This document shows, piece after piece, positions 35,277 through 44,225 of a stretch of 64,000 nt of DNA. The stretch is from contig NZ_JOEZ01000002.1 in the NCBI RefSeq assembly GCF_000721175.1, positions 186,001-250,000 on the forward strand, written 5' to 3'. The translations under genes were made by a program, and so were the position numbers. The DNA comes from Streptomyces anulatus. GTDB lineage: Bacteria > Actinomycetota > Actinomycetes > Streptomycetales > Streptomycetaceae. Position 1 is the stretch's first letter, and the number at the start of each line of letters is the position of its first letter. The notes beneath the pieces are model-generated. The model searched no databases. It was not told the origin of the DNA and saw nothing but the letters and a program-made list of their open reading frames with translations.

Positions 35277-36398
35277 TCAGCCCGCGGCCCGGAACCGCGA
35301 GGTCCGATGCACGGGATCCGTGTCGATCTGCGGAATCACGTGCTCCCCGATCAGCCGAATCGTGTTCATCGTGTCCTCGGGGCTGATCCCGATCGGCAGC
35401 CCGAAGCTCAACTGGTCCGCCCCCGCACGGTCCCACCGCCGGCACTGCTCCAGCACCTCGTCCGGGTCCCCGCAGATCATCAGCTCCTCCGCGATGAGCA
35501 GCTCGACGATCTCCTCGGTGTACTCCGGCAGCAGCTGCGGCCACTCCGGGATCCCCTCCGGCCGGGGGAACGTGTCGTGGTAGCGGAACAGCAGCGACTG
35601 GAGGTAGTTCAGCCCGCCGCCCACCGCGATCTCCACCGCCTTGGCGTGCGTCTCGGCGCAGATCGCGGTGGACGTCACCATCACGTTGTCGTTGACGAAC
35701 GCCCCCACCGGCTCCGCGTCCTTGACCGCGTTCTTGTAGGACTCGACGACCCACTCCATGTCGGAGACCTTCTGCACGCTGAAGCCCAGCACGCCGAGCC
35801 CTTTCCTGCCCGCCATGGCGTACGAGGACGGCGACCCGGCCGCGTACCACATGGCCGGGTGGGACTTCCCGTACGGCTTCGGAAGGATCTTGCGCGGCGG
35901 CAGCGACCAGTGCTTGCCCTGGAAGCCGACGTACTCGTCCTGGAGCCACATCTTGGGGAACTCGGCGATCGTCTCCTCCCACAGCTCCTTCGTGTGGTTC
36001 ATGTCGGTGATGCCCGGCATGAACCCGAGGATCTCGTGGCTGCCCGCCCCCCGCCCGGTGCCGAACTCGAAGCGTCCCTCCGAGAGGTGGTCGAGCATCG
36101 CGACCTTCTCGGCGACCTTCACCGGGTGGTTCACCGGCGCGAGCGGGTTGAAGATGCCGGAGCCGAGGTGGATGCGCTCGGTGGCGTGCGCGAGGTAGCC
36201 GAGGTACACGTCGTTGGCGGAGAGGTGCGAGTACTCCTCCAGGAAGTGGTGCTCGGAGGCCCAGGCGTACTTGAAGCCGGACTTGTCCGCCTGGATGACG
36301 TACTCGGTCTCCTCGATCAGCGCCTTGTGCTCTGCCTCGGGGTCCACCTTGGCACGCGCGGCGGGCACGTACCCCTGGACAAAGAGCCCGAATTCCAC
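35277..36398 (-). CDS. LLM-class flavin/F420-dependent oxidoreductase
   Basis: A 373-residue bacterial-luciferase-like monooxygenase or reductase. Marks include WASEHHFLEEYSHLSANDVY near residue 50-70, IHLGSGIFNPLAPVNHPVKV, MLDHLSEGRFEFGTGRGAGSHE and the late AEELMICGDPDEVLEQCRRW. The W-A-S-E-H-H motif points to the alkanal-monooxygenase-like branch that may use FMNH2 rather than F420. It starts at 36398, 34 bases after one perfect CTGACG-N3-CGTCAG dyad with a second copy 47 bases further upstream, so it probably has its own repressed promoter. Confidence 0.88.
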   Translation of the reverse strand: MEFGLFVQGYVPAARAKVDPEAEHKALIEETEYVIQADKSGFKYAWASEHHFLEEYSHLSANDVYLGYLAHATERIHLGSGIFNPLAPVNHPVKVAEKVAMLDHLSEGRFEFGTGRGAGSHEILGFMPGITDMNHTKELWEETIAEFPKMWLQDEYVGFQGKHWSLPPRKILPKPYGKSHPAMWYAAGSPSSYAMAGRKGLGVLGFSVQKVSDMEWVVESYKNAVKDAEPVGAFVNDNVMVTSTAICAETHAKAVEIAVGGGLNYLQSLLFRYHDTFPRPEGIPEWPQLLPEYTEEIVELLIAEELMICGDPDEVLEQCRRWDRAGADQLSFGLPIGISPEDTMNTIRLIGEHVIPQIDTDPVHRTSRFRAAG

Positions 36399-36431
36399 GG
36401 AGGTTCACCGTCCTCAAGTTCTCCTGAGTTT

Positions 36432-36448
36432 TCTGACGTACCGTCAGA
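36432..36448. promoter_or_regulatory. TetR-type dyad, CTGACG-TAC-CGTCAG
   Basis: A perfect 17-bp palindrome including flanking T/A, 34 bases before the LLM start at 36398. It has the same core as the site at 8316-8332. Confidence 0.72.
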
Positions 36449-36494
36449 TTGTGATGCGACCGACTGTTCCACCGCCACCGCGACCCGTCAATAC

Positions 36495-36509
36495 CTGACG
36501 CCTCGTCAG
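36495..36509. promoter_or_regulatory. TetR-type dyad, CTGACG-CCT-CGTCAG
   Basis: A perfect 15-bp copy of the same operator, 63 bases (six helical turns) centre-to-centre... measured from the neighbouring site's centre at 36440 this is 62 bases. It lies between the stop of the SDR gene and the LLM promoter, suggesting cooperative binding. Confidence 0.68.
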
Positions 36510-36530
36510 ATGGGGGTGCTCGCGGGCGGG

Positions 36531-37316
36531 TCAGAACGGGCTCACCCCGGCCAGCCACCCCCCGTCGATGACGAACGGCTGCCCGGTGATGTACGAGGAG
36601 TCGCCCGAGGTCAGGAACAGGACCAGCGCGGCGACCTCCTCGGGCCGGCCGATCCGCCCCAGCGGTACGAGCTTGCGGTAGTACTGGTCCAGGGCGGCGC
36701 TCGACGCCGTCAGGTCGGCGTCCGTGTCCAGCAGGGCCGGGTTGCTCATGGCGGTGTCGACGGCCCCCGGACAGACGGCGTTGACCCGGATGCCCTTGCC
36801 CGCCAGCTCCATGGCGGCGACCTTGGTGAGCCCCAGCACCGCGTGCTTGGTCGCGGCGTACGCGCCGACCAGCGGCATGCCGGTCAGACCGGTGTACGAG
36901 GACGTGTTGACGATCGTCCCGCCGCCCGCGGCCTCGATCTCCGGCGCGACGGCCCGGATCCCGAGAAAGGCGCCCGTCAGATTGACCTGGACCACCTGCT
37001 GGAACTCCTCCAGCGGGGTGTTGACCAGCTCGTTGAAGCGCAGGATGCCCGCGTTGTTGACGAGCCCGTCGATCTTCCCGAAGGCGTCCTTGGCGACGGC
37101 GACGGCGGCGGCCCACTGCTCCTCGCTGCCGACGTCCAGCCGGACGAACTGGGCGACGCCCTCGCCCAACTCCGCTGCCAGAGCCTCCCCTTGCTCGACC
37201 AGCACATCGGCGACGACGACCCGCGCACCCTCGGCCGCGAAGAGCCGCGCCTCCTGCTCGCCCTGCCCGCGCGCCGCCCCGGTGACGAGGACGACCCGCC
37301 CGTCCAGCTTGCCCAT
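36531..37316 (-). CDS. SDR-family oxidoreductase
   Basis: A 261-residue short-chain dehydrogenase. The cofactor motif is TGAARGQG (residues ~12-19), NNAG is present ([10 protein letters not shown]), the catalytic Ser is in IVNTSSYTG, and YAATK supplies Tyr and Lys. It ends with the usual [11 protein letters not shown]. It likely acts on a hydroxy/keto group in the same pathway as the flanking LLM enzymes. It starts 11 bases after the stop of the LLM gene upstream, so both are one transcript. Confidence 0.9.
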   Translation of the reverse strand: MGKLDGRVVLVTGAARGQGEQEARLFAAEGARVVVADVLVEQGEALAAELGEGVAQFVRLDVGSEEQWAAAVAVAKDAFGKIDGLVNNAGILRFNELVNTPLEEFQQVVQVNLTGAFLGIRAVAPEIEAAGGGTIVNTSSYTGLTGMPLVGAYAATKHAVLGLTKVAAMELAGKGIRVNAVCPGAVDTAMSNPALLDTDADLTASSAALDQYYRKLVPLGRIGRPEEVAALVLFLTSGDSSYITGQPFVIDGGWLAGVSPF

Positions 37317-37327
37317 GACGCTCTCCC

Positions 37328-38272
37328 CTACCTGTCGAGATGAGGGGCCACGTCCGCACCGAACGCAGCCATCTGATCGGTCAGTTCGTCCACGCTCCGG
37401 CTGCGGAAGCGCACCTGGATCTGGTGCACGCCGATCGCCGCGTACTCCCGCAGCGACTCCGCGAGCGCCTCGGGCTTCCCTTTGAGCGTCCGCCGCCCGA
37501 CGGACCACCCGGGCTCACCGACGTACAGCGGCTCGGTGATCGCACCGATGACGATCGGCGCTTCGATTCCCGCCTCCTCCCGCAGGGCGTGCACCCGGGC
37601 GATCTGCGCGGGCAGCCGGTCCCGGGAATCGCCCTGCGGCAGCCACCCGTCCCCGCGCACGGCAGCCCGGCGCGTGGCGGCGGGCGAGGAGCCGCCCACC
37701 CAGACCGGCACCCGCTCCTGGGCGGGCCGGGGCAACTGCCCCAGCCCGCCGAAGGAGAACCGCTCCCCCGCGAACTCCGGGTACTCCTCGGGCCCGAGCG
37801 CCGCCCGCAGAGCGTCGATCGACTCGTCCAGCACGCCCCCGCGCCCGTCGAAGTCCGCCCCGACCGCCTCGAACTCCTCCCGTACGTGCCCGGCCCCGAC
37901 GCCCAGGATCAGCCGGCCGCCGCTGAGGTGGTCGAGAGTGGCGTACTGCTTGGCGGTGACGAGCGGATGGCGCAGCCCGACGACGGCGACATGACTCATC
38001 AGGAGGACGCGGCCCGTGACCCCGGCGAGGTACGAGAGCGTGGCGACGGGGTCGTACCAGACGGTGCTCATGCCGTCCGCGAGCCGTAGCGGGATGGCGA
38101 CATGGTCACAGCCGGCGATGTAGGCGAAACCGCCGTGGTCGGCGGCACGGGCGACGCCGACGAGATCGGCGGGGGTCGCCGTCGCCTCCCAGGGTTCCGC
38201 GTAGATGACGCTCTGCGACTGGACCGGCAGCTGCATCCCGTACGACAGCGGCCCGCTGGGCAGTATCGGCAC
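37328..38272 (-). CDS. LLM-class F420-dependent oxidoreductase
   Basis: A 314-residue luciferase-like protein. YATLDHLSGGRLILGVGAGHVREEF is the deazaflavin-binding signature of F420-dependent members; earlier GFAYIAGCDHVAIP and late RRAAVRGDGWLPQG are also typical. It reduces or oxidises an unknown substrate with F420. It is the first gene of a two-gene operon with the SDR, preceded at 65 bases by a one-mismatch copy of the CTGACG-N3-CGTCAG operator. Confidence 0.88.
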   Translation of the reverse strand: MPILPSGPLSYGMQLPVQSQSVIYAEPWEATATPADLVGVARAADHGGFAYIAGCDHVAIPLRLADGMSTVWYDPVATLSYLAGVTGRVLLMSHVAVVGLRHPLVTAKQYATLDHLSGGRLILGVGAGHVREEFEAVGADFDGRGGVLDESIDALRAALGPEEYPEFAGERFSFGGLGQLPRPAQERVPVWVGGSSPAATRRAAVRGDGWLPQGDSRDRLPAQIARVHALREEAGIEAPIVIGAITEPLYVGEPGWSVGRRTLKGKPEALAESLREYAAIGVHQIQVRFRSRSVDELTDQMAAFGADVAPHLDR

Positions 38273-38336
38273 GGCGGCCTCCTTCCCCTGTGCCCCAGGG
38301 CGATCCCGCCCCGGGTGACGGCCGCCATCGTCGTAC

Positions 38337-38351
38337 CTGACGGGCCATCAG
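38337..38351. promoter_or_regulatory. Imperfect TetR-type dyad, CTGACG-GGC-CATCAG
   Basis: Differs by one base from the perfect operator and lies 65 bases before the LLM start at 38272. Confidence 0.5.
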
Positions 38352-38463
38352 ACAAGAGGGGCGGGCGCACCCCCGGATCCACCGGCCCGGCATCACCGCA
38401 CCCGCGCCGCCCCGGCGGGCGAGCGGCGACCCGGACCCCTCCGGCGGCGGGCCGGAACAAGGA

Positions 38464-38479
38464 GTGGAAGCGCTTCCAC
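38464..38479. promoter_or_regulatory. LacI-type operator, TGGAAGCGCTTCCA core
   Basis: A perfect 16-bp palindrome in the 582-base gap before the pectate lyase gene. Its shape matches LacI-family operators of Streptomyces such as the CebR site TGGGAGCGCTCCCA. Confidence 0.65.
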
Positions 38480-38723
38480 CCGGTCACCCCGGTCGGCAGT
38501 CCCCGAAGGTGTGCGCGTCCACCCTCCTCCCCCGGCAGCTCGCGCCGCGCCCGGCGCACCGCACGCCGAGATCACTCCCGCCTCACCTCCAGATCGACCC
38601 AATTCTCCGACCTACGAACGGCTTTGGCGATCGCGAGAGCGCCGCACGGCGCGTGAATCCGACCGCCGCGCGCACCTTGCCAGAGCCGCAGACCCCCCTC
38701 TATCTTCACTGAACAGGAGAAAG

Positions 38724-38735
38724 GAAAGCGCTTTC
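38724..38735. promoter_or_regulatory. LacI-type operator, GAAAGCGCTTTC
   Basis: A perfect 12-bp palindrome with the same AAGCGCTT centre, 119 bases before the pectate lyase start. It probably overlaps the promoter. Confidence 0.6.
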
Positions 38736-38781
38736 TAGCCCCGCGCAAAATCTCCCGGACGAAGGATCGAGACGAGACCCA

Positions 38782-38795
38782 TGGAAGCGCTCTCA
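38782..38795. promoter_or_regulatory. Degenerate LacI-type half site
   Basis: TGGAAGCGCTCTCA, two mismatches from the full palindrome at 38465-38478, located 59 bases before the pectate lyase ATG. Confidence 0.4.
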
Positions 38796-38854
38796 CTTGA
38801 CATGCACCTGACGTTCATGACGTCACCCACCCCCGAAGACGCAGGGAGAAGAAC

Positions 38855-40420
38855 ATGAGGCAACCCGTCACACGGCGGCTGCAGGCAGCACTGGCCACCC
38901 TGGCCCTCGCGGTCGCGGCCGGCGGCATCGTCCTGTCGGCGCCCGAGGCGTCGGCGGCGGCCGGCAGCGCCACGGGCTACGCCACCCAGAACGGCGGAAC
39001 CACCGGCGGCGCCGGCGGACGGACCGTGCGGGCCACCACCGGCACCGCGATCCACACGGCCCTGTGCGGCCGCGCCGCGGACAGCACCCCGATCGTCATC
39101 GAGGTCGAAGGCACCATCAACCACGGCAACACCAGCAAGGTGTCCGGCGGCAGCTGCAACACGGCCGACGGCGTGATCGAGCTGAAGCAGATCAGCAACG
39201 TCACGATCGTGGGCGTCGGCGGTGGCGCCGTCTTCGACCAGATCGGCATCCACATACGCGAGTCCAGCAACATCATCATCCAGAACGTGACCGTCCGGAA
39301 CGTCAGGAAGTCGGGGTCCCCCACCTCCAACGGCGGGGACGCCATCGGCATGGAATCCGGGGTCCGCAACGTCTGGGTCGATCACACGACGCTGGAGGCG
39401 TCGGGCGGCGAGTCCGAAGGGTACGACGGACTCTTCGACATGAAGGCCGACACCCGGTACGTGACCCTCTCCTACAGCATCCTGCGCAACTCGGGGCGCG
39501 GCGGCCTGGTGGGGTCCAGCGAGAGCGACGTCTCCAACGGGTTCGTCACCTACCACCACAACCTGTACGAGAACATCGACTCCCGCGCGCCCCTGCTGCG
39601 CGGCGGGATCGCCCACATGTACAACAACCACTACGTGCGGCTCAACTCGTCCGGCATCAACTCCCGCGCCAACGCCCGCGCCAAGGTGGAGAACAACTAC
39701 TTCGAGGACTCCAAGGACGTCCTGGGCACCTTCTACACCGACGCCGCCGGCTACTGGCAGGTCAGCGGCAACACGCTGGACAACGTGACCTGGTCGAGCC
39801 CCGGCAGTGACAACAACCCCGCCGGGCCCGACATGAAGTCCACCACCACCGTCAGCATCCCCTACGCCTACGCCCCCGACGCGGCCGGCTGTGTGCCGGA
39901 CGTCGTGAGCCGGACGGCGGGCGCCGGCAAGGGACTGAAGGTCTCGGACGGCAACTGCGCGACCGAGCCCACACCCGGCCCCACCGAGCCCACACCGGAC
40001 CCCACCGACCCGACCCCCGGCCCCACCGACCCCACACCGCCGAGCGGGACCAACCTCAGCATCGGCGCCGGGTCCGACGGATCGAGCAAGGCGTCCGGGA
40101 CCAGCTTCGGCAACCTGCGGGACGGTGACCTGAACACCTACTGGTCGCCCGCCGGTTCGACCGGTCACGCCTCGATCAAGTGGGACAGCCCCACCGCCGT
40201 GTCCTCGGTCGTCATCCGGGAGGCGGCGGGATCCGCGGGCTCCATCAGGGCCTGGCGGCTCCTCGACGCCGACACCGGAGCCGTCCTGGCCTCCGGCGAC
40301 GGGGCGGGGTCGGCGGGGGCCGTCTCCTTCCCCCGCACCACGCTGCGCAAGATCACCTTCGAGATCGTCGGCTCGACCGGCACCCCGAGGATCGCCGAGT
40401 ACGAGACCTACGCCTCCTAG
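38855..40420 (+). CDS. Secreted pectate lyase (PL1) with C-terminal discoidin-like domain
   Basis: Cleaves polygalacturonate by beta-elimination outside the cell. The 521 residues comprise a signal peptide (about 1-36, ending PEASAAA), a PL1 parallel beta-helix (about 37-365), a Pro-Thr linker of four PTPxPTxP repeats (about 370-395) and an F5/8-type (CBM32-like) carbohydrate-binding domain to the end (NLSIGAGSDGSSKASGTSFG, then DGDLNTYWSPAG). VWVDHTTLEA and GYDGLFDMKADTRYVTLSYS carry the calcium-binding acidic residues, and SRAPLLRGGIAHMYNNHYV the catalytic Arg region. ATG at 38855 has GGGAGAAG upstream. Three LacI-type sites upstream point to substrate-induced control. Confidence 0.92.
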   Translation: MRQPVTRRLQAALATLALAVAAGGIVLSAPEASAAAGSATGYATQNGGTTGGAGGRTVRATTGTAIHTALCGRAADSTPIVIEVEGTINHGNTSKVSGGSCNTADGVIELKQISNVTIVGVGGGAVFDQIGIHIRESSNIIIQNVTVRNVRKSGSPTSNGGDAIGMESGVRNVWVDHTTLEASGGESEGYDGLFDMKADTRYVTLSYSILRNSGRGGLVGSSESDVSNGFVTYHHNLYENIDSRAPLLRGGIAHMYNNHYVRLNSSGINSRANARAKVENNYFEDSKDVLGTFYTDAAGYWQVSGNTLDNVTWSSPGSDNNPAGPDMKSTTTVSIPYAYAPDAAGCVPDVVSRTAGAGKGLKVSDGNCATEPTPGPTEPTPDPTDPTPGPTDPTPPSGTNLSIGAGSDGSSKASGTSFGNLRDGDLNTYWSPAGSTGHASIKWDSPTAVSSVVIREAAGSAGSIRAWRLLDADTGAVLASGDGAGSAGAVSFPRTTLRKITFEIVGSTGTPRIAEYETYAS

Positions 40421-40500
40421 GACCGCTCGTCGCACAGGAGTCGGTCGTCGCCCGGCGGCCGGCCGTACGACGGCCGGCTCCGGCGACCAGCTCCCCGCGC

Positions 40501-40552
40501 ACCGGCCAGGGCCCGCACTCCCCGCTCGACGGGGGTGCGGGCCCTGCCCGGT
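40501..40552. terminator. Bidirectional terminator
   Basis: A 12-bp G+C stem (40507-40518 with 40535-40546) continued by CCCC/GGGG and enclosed by ACCGG/CCGGT outer arms, between the converging pectate lyase and pectinesterase genes. Confidence 0.75.
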
Positions 40553-40580
40553 GTGGAGCGCCCGACGGCGGCGCGCCGGA

Positions 40581-41684
40581 TCATCCGAGCGGCCGCCAGT
40601 CGCCCAGCCAGCGGGCCGGGGTGTGCGCACGGGCCTCGGATGCGCTGAGCTGGGGCCGGTTCGCCGGGACGGTGATCCGGGCGCCGGGGCCGGTGTTGCG
40701 GTGTTCGGCGAAGCGCTGGTCCTGCCACGGGTGGCCGGCGGACATGGTGGCGTACGGCGCGGACGCGTCGATGCCCGCGCCGAGGTGGCTCTCGCGGACG
40801 GTGAGCATCGGGCGCGCGGTGAGGTCGGAGGACGGCACCCAGGGGCGCGCCAGCTTGTAGTACCCGTCGGGGGCCGTGCTGGTCACGCGGGAGCGCAGGA
40901 CCAGGTAGCCGTGCGGGTTGGCCCCGGCGGTGCTGGGCGCGAAGACGAAGCCGTGGGGCGCGGCCGCCAGGTCGGGGCGGGTGAGGGTGCGGAAGTGGCA
41001 GCGGTCGTAGACGGCGGATGCGCGGCCGAAGACGAAGTCCACGTCACCCTCCATGTAGCAGTCGCGGTAGTACTGCCGGGCGAACACGGCGAGGGAGGGC
41101 GAGTCGGCGTACAGCGTGTCCTGGTGGCCGAGGAACCGGCAGCCGTGGAACGCCGACCGGTCGCCCTGGACCTTGATCGCCACCGCCTGGGTGCCGGTGT
41201 ACTCCGGGTTGTCGGAGCGCAGCCAGTCGTTGGCGAAGGTCAGGTCGCGGGCGGTGAAACCCGCGGCCTTGACCGTGACCGACGCCGATCCGCTGGTGCC
41301 CAGGGTTCCGGAGCCGTCGGGCTTGGGCGTGCCCGCCGCGTTGCCGTACACCAGGACCGTGTCGCGGGCGTCGGGGCTCGCGCCGATCAGGGTGAGGTCG
41401 CGGTGTTCGGCGCCGACGACGAGCGTGGCCCGGTGGACGCCGGCGGCGATCACGACGGTGCGGCCGGTTCCGGTGGCCGCGTCGACGGCGGACTGTACGT
41501 CGGTGTGGTCACCGCGGCCGTGCGCGTCGACGTACAGCGTGCGGGGGTCCCGCCGCCGAGCCGGTGAGCCGTAGCGGCCGAAGGGGCGGGGGTCCGCGGC
41601 CCGGGCGCGGGCGGCCGGTGCGCCGAGGGCGAGCGTGGCGCCCGCGCCGGCGATCAGGGACAGGGCGGTGCGTCGGGTGGGCAT
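40581..41684 (-). CDS. Secreted pectinesterase (CE8)
   Basis: De-esterifies methylated pectin so that pectate lyases can act. The 367-residue beta-helix protein shows the CE8 signatures GHQDTLYADSP (catalytic Asp) and DVDFVFGRASAVYDRC (second catalytic Asp). The N-terminus MPTRRTALSLIAGAGATLAL with a twin Arg suggests Tat export, cleaved near ARARA. GAGGAG precedes the ATG. It is last in a co-directional series from the GH43/ABC operon, 170 bases after the second pectate lyase gene. Confidence 0.92.
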   Translation of the reverse strand: MPTRRTALSLIAGAGATLALGAPAARARAADPRPFGRYGSPARRRDPRTLYVDAHGRGDHTDVQSAVDAATGTGRTVVIAAGVHRATLVVGAEHRDLTLIGASPDARDTVLVYGNAAGTPKPDGSGTLGTSGSASVTVKAAGFTARDLTFANDWLRSDNPEYTGTQAVAIKVQGDRSAFHGCRFLGHQDTLYADSPSLAVFARQYYRDCYMEGDVDFVFGRASAVYDRCHFRTLTRPDLAAAPHGFVFAPSTAGANPHGYLVLRSRVTSTAPDGYYKLARPWVPSSDLTARPMLTVRESHLGAGIDASAPYATMSAGHPWQDQRFAEHRNTGPGARITVPANRPQLSASEARAHTPARWLGDWRPLG

Positions 41685-41854
41685 GGCGGTACTCCTCGGG
41701 TGAGAGGCGAAAGGCCGGAGCGGCGCTCTCCGGGGTGCTGGAGAGCATGCGGTGCCGCTCCGGCCGGTTCAGGGGGACGCGGGTACGGAGAGTGCGCTGT
41801 GGGGTGCGGGCTGCTCCGGGACCGGGCGCGGACCGGTTCCGGAGTACGCGCCGG

Positions 41855-43195
41855 TCACCGCCGGCCGGACGCCCTGCCCGCCCCGGCCTTCAGGCCGACC
41901 AGCACGGGGACGGCCCGGGGGTGGTGGACCGTCGTGCGCAGTCCGGGGGTCCAGCCGGCTCCCTCGGTGAGCTGCTCGCCGGGGACGCCGGCGTTGTGCA
42001 CGGCGATCAGATCGGTCCTGCGTCCGTTGACGTAGTTGTTCTCCGCGGTGAGCGGGGCCTCCGACCACTTCTTCAGGACAGTGGCCCGGTCCACGCCGCC
42101 GGCGAGGGTGAACGCGTTGTGCTCGGCGACCAGGCGGGACTCCGCGCCGATGCCGTACGTGTATCCGTAGGAGCCGGCCCGGGTGGCGACGAAGTGGTTG
42201 TTGTACGAGTCGACCTGGCCGAAGCGGACGCGGGGCGCGCGCTCCTTGACGTCCTTGAACAGGTTGTGGTGGAGCGTCACGCGGAGCTTGCCGCGGTCGG
42301 TCGCGCCGGCGCCGTCGCTGTTGCCGATGAGCATGGTCTTGTCGTGGTCCTTGAGGACGTTCCACGACACGGTGACCAGGTCGGCGCCGCGCACGATGTC
42401 GAAGAGCCCGTCGTGCTGCTGGTACACCTGGCCGAAGTAGTGGGGCTGCCCGGAGTCGGGGCGGTCGCCGTCACTGAAGGTGTTGTGGTCGACCCAGACG
42501 TGCCGGGAGCCGTACACGACGAGGTTGTCGTACTCCGAGTTCCAGGCGCCCGCGCTGCCGTCCGTGGGGTCCCACTGGGGGAAGCAGTCGTAGGTGTCCT
42601 CGAAGGAGATGTTGCGGACGATGACGTTGGAGACGTCCCTGACCTGGAGACTGGCGCCGATGATCTCGGGGTTCTCGCCGACCCCGATCAGGGTGGTGTT
42701 GGACGGGACCCGGACGTTGACGGCGGCCTGCTGGAGTTTCGCGGAGGCCGCCCGGGCGTCCTCCAGCGGGCCCTCGGGTGTCCGGCCGGTGCCCCAGACC
42801 TCCGGGTCGTAGGCGGCGAGGTACTTCTCCAGGGTGTAGCCGCCGGTCTCGTACTGCTCGCAGCCGATCGGGGTGCCGTCGGCGTCGGAGTTGCCGTGGA
42901 TGGTGCCGGCGACCCTGACGATCTTCGGCGCGTCGCCCGCCTCCTCGAAGGCGGCGACGAGCTCGGCCCGGTCGGTCACCGTGTAGACGTGCTCGGGTGC
43001 GGCGTCCGCGCCACCCGTTGTGGAGCCCTCGGCGGCGGCCCAGCCGTCCCCGGCGGGCAGGACGGCGCGCTCGATCCCCGCACCGTGGTGGCGCGGCTGC
43101 GGGGCGGCCTGGGCGGGGACGCTCAGCGCAAGGGCCATCGAGGCGCAGCCCAGCGTGACGGCGACGGCCCGGATGTGACGCGTGCGTGCGGGCAT
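41855..43195 (-). CDS. Secreted pectate lyase (PL1)
   Basis: A 446-residue PL1 enzyme that differs from the one at 38.9 kb: it has no binding domain and is closer to classical PelC-like lyases. Signal peptide about 1-31 (LGCASMALALSVPAQA). The core shows NTTLIGVGENPEIIGASLQV, VWVDHNTFSDGDRPDS, YQQHDGLFDIVRGADLVTVS (calcium ligands) and RVTLHHNLFKDVKERAPRVR (catalytic and substrate-binding Arg). It releases unsaturated oligogalacturonides for the importer encoded upstream. Confidence 0.92.
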   Translation of the reverse strand: MPARTRHIRAVAVTLGCASMALALSVPAQAAPQPRHHGAGIERAVLPAGDGWAAAEGSTTGGADAAPEHVYTVTDRAELVAAFEEAGDAPKIVRVAGTIHGNSDADGTPIGCEQYETGGYTLEKYLAAYDPEVWGTGRTPEGPLEDARAASAKLQQAAVNVRVPSNTTLIGVGENPEIIGASLQVRDVSNVIVRNISFEDTYDCFPQWDPTDGSAGAWNSEYDNLVVYGSRHVWVDHNTFSDGDRPDSGQPHYFGQVYQQHDGLFDIVRGADLVTVSWNVLKDHDKTMLIGNSDGAGATDRGKLRVTLHHNLFKDVKERAPRVRFGQVDSYNNHFVATRAGSYGYTYGIGAESRLVAEHNAFTLAGGVDRATVLKKWSEAPLTAENNYVNGRRTDLIAVHNAGVPGEQLTEGAGWTPGLRTTVHHPRAVPVLVGLKAGAGRASGRR

Positions 43196-43270
43196 GGCGA
43201 ATCCTTCTCTGTCGTCGGAGGAAGCGGAGGAAGGGGGGTGGAGGAGGGAGAGGGGGCTGGGGCCCGCCGG

Positions 43271-44101
43271 TCAGGCCGGCCGGCCCCAGGTGATCCGGTC
43301 GCCCGGGACCTCGTCGTCGAGGCGGCGGAGGTCGCGGTTCGCGAGGACGCCCACGTCCAGCAGCGCGCGTGCGGTCATCCGGGCCACGTCGACCGCGCCC
43401 GGCGGCCCGAAGTGGGTGTTGTCCTCCTTGCCCGCCGGGTAGTTGGGTGACTCGCCGGGCTCCAGCCAGAGGAAGTAGGGCAGGGTGCCGTCCGGCCCCA
43501 GCTGCTGCCAGCGGGCGAGGGACAGAGCCTGGAGGTCGAGCAGCGGGACGCCCTCCTCGGCCGCCAGGGCGCGCATGGCGGCGGGATACTCGCCGTGGGT
43601 GGGGCGGGCGGTGCCGTCGGGGGCGAACCGGCGCCGCTCGACGGAGGTGATCAGCACCGGTCGGGCCCCTCGGGCGCGGGCGCCCTTCACGTACTGGCGC
43701 AGGTACTCCTGGTAGGTGGTGTACGGGTCGGTCCCGCGGGCCGGGTCGTCGGTCTTCTCGTCGTTGTGCCCGAACTGGACGAGGACCAGGTCGTCGCGGC
43801 GGACGCCGTCCAGGAGGGCGGTGAGACGGCCCTCGTCGATGAAGCTCTTGGAACTGCGGCCGTTCACCGCGTGGTTGGCGACCCTGAGGTGGTGGGCGAG
43901 GAAGAAGGGGAGCGCCATGCCCCAGCCCGTCTCGGGCGCGGCGTCGGCGGTCTTCGCGGCGGCCGTGGAGTCGCCGGCGATGTGCACCGTACGGGGGCGG
44001 GGCCCGCCTGTGCCGCCGCCGTGGGCGAGCGCCGGGGTGGCGGTGAGGGCGAGGGGCAGGGTGATGAGTGCGGTGGCCGTCTGTCTACGGGTGAGTGACA
44101 C
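43271..44101 (-). CDS. Secreted rhamnogalacturonan acetylesterase (CE12, SGNH)
   Basis: Removes acetyl groups from rhamnogalacturonan I. The 276 residues show all SGNH blocks: GDST (Ser ~45), VNGRSSKSF, QFGHNDEKTDD, and DNTHFGPPGAVDVA with the catalytic Asp and His. An N-terminal twin-Arg signal peptide (MSLTRRQTATALITLPLAL, cleaved after ALA) predicts Tat export. It lies 75 bases before the pectate lyase gene on the same strand. Confidence 0.9.
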   Translation of the reverse strand: MSLTRRQTATALITLPLALTATPALAHGGGTGGPRPRTVHIAGDSTAAAKTADAAPETGWGMALPFFLAHHLRVANHAVNGRSSKSFIDEGRLTALLDGVRRDDLVLVQFGHNDEKTDDPARGTDPYTTYQEYLRQYVKGARARGARPVLITSVERRRFAPDGTARPTHGEYPAAMRALAAEEGVPLLDLQALSLARWQQLGPDGTLPYFLWLEPGESPNYPAGKEDNTHFGPPGAVDVARMTARALLDVGVLANRDLRRLDDEVPGDRITWGRPA

Positions 44102-44225
44102 GGGGGCTGCCTCTCTCGGAGGATGTGCGCGCGTGCGCGGGGAGAGAGACCGGCGGCGGGGCGCGACCCGGTCCGCCGCCGGTCTCCCGTCATCGGGGAC
44201 TGGAACGTGCGGGACTGCGGGGGGC

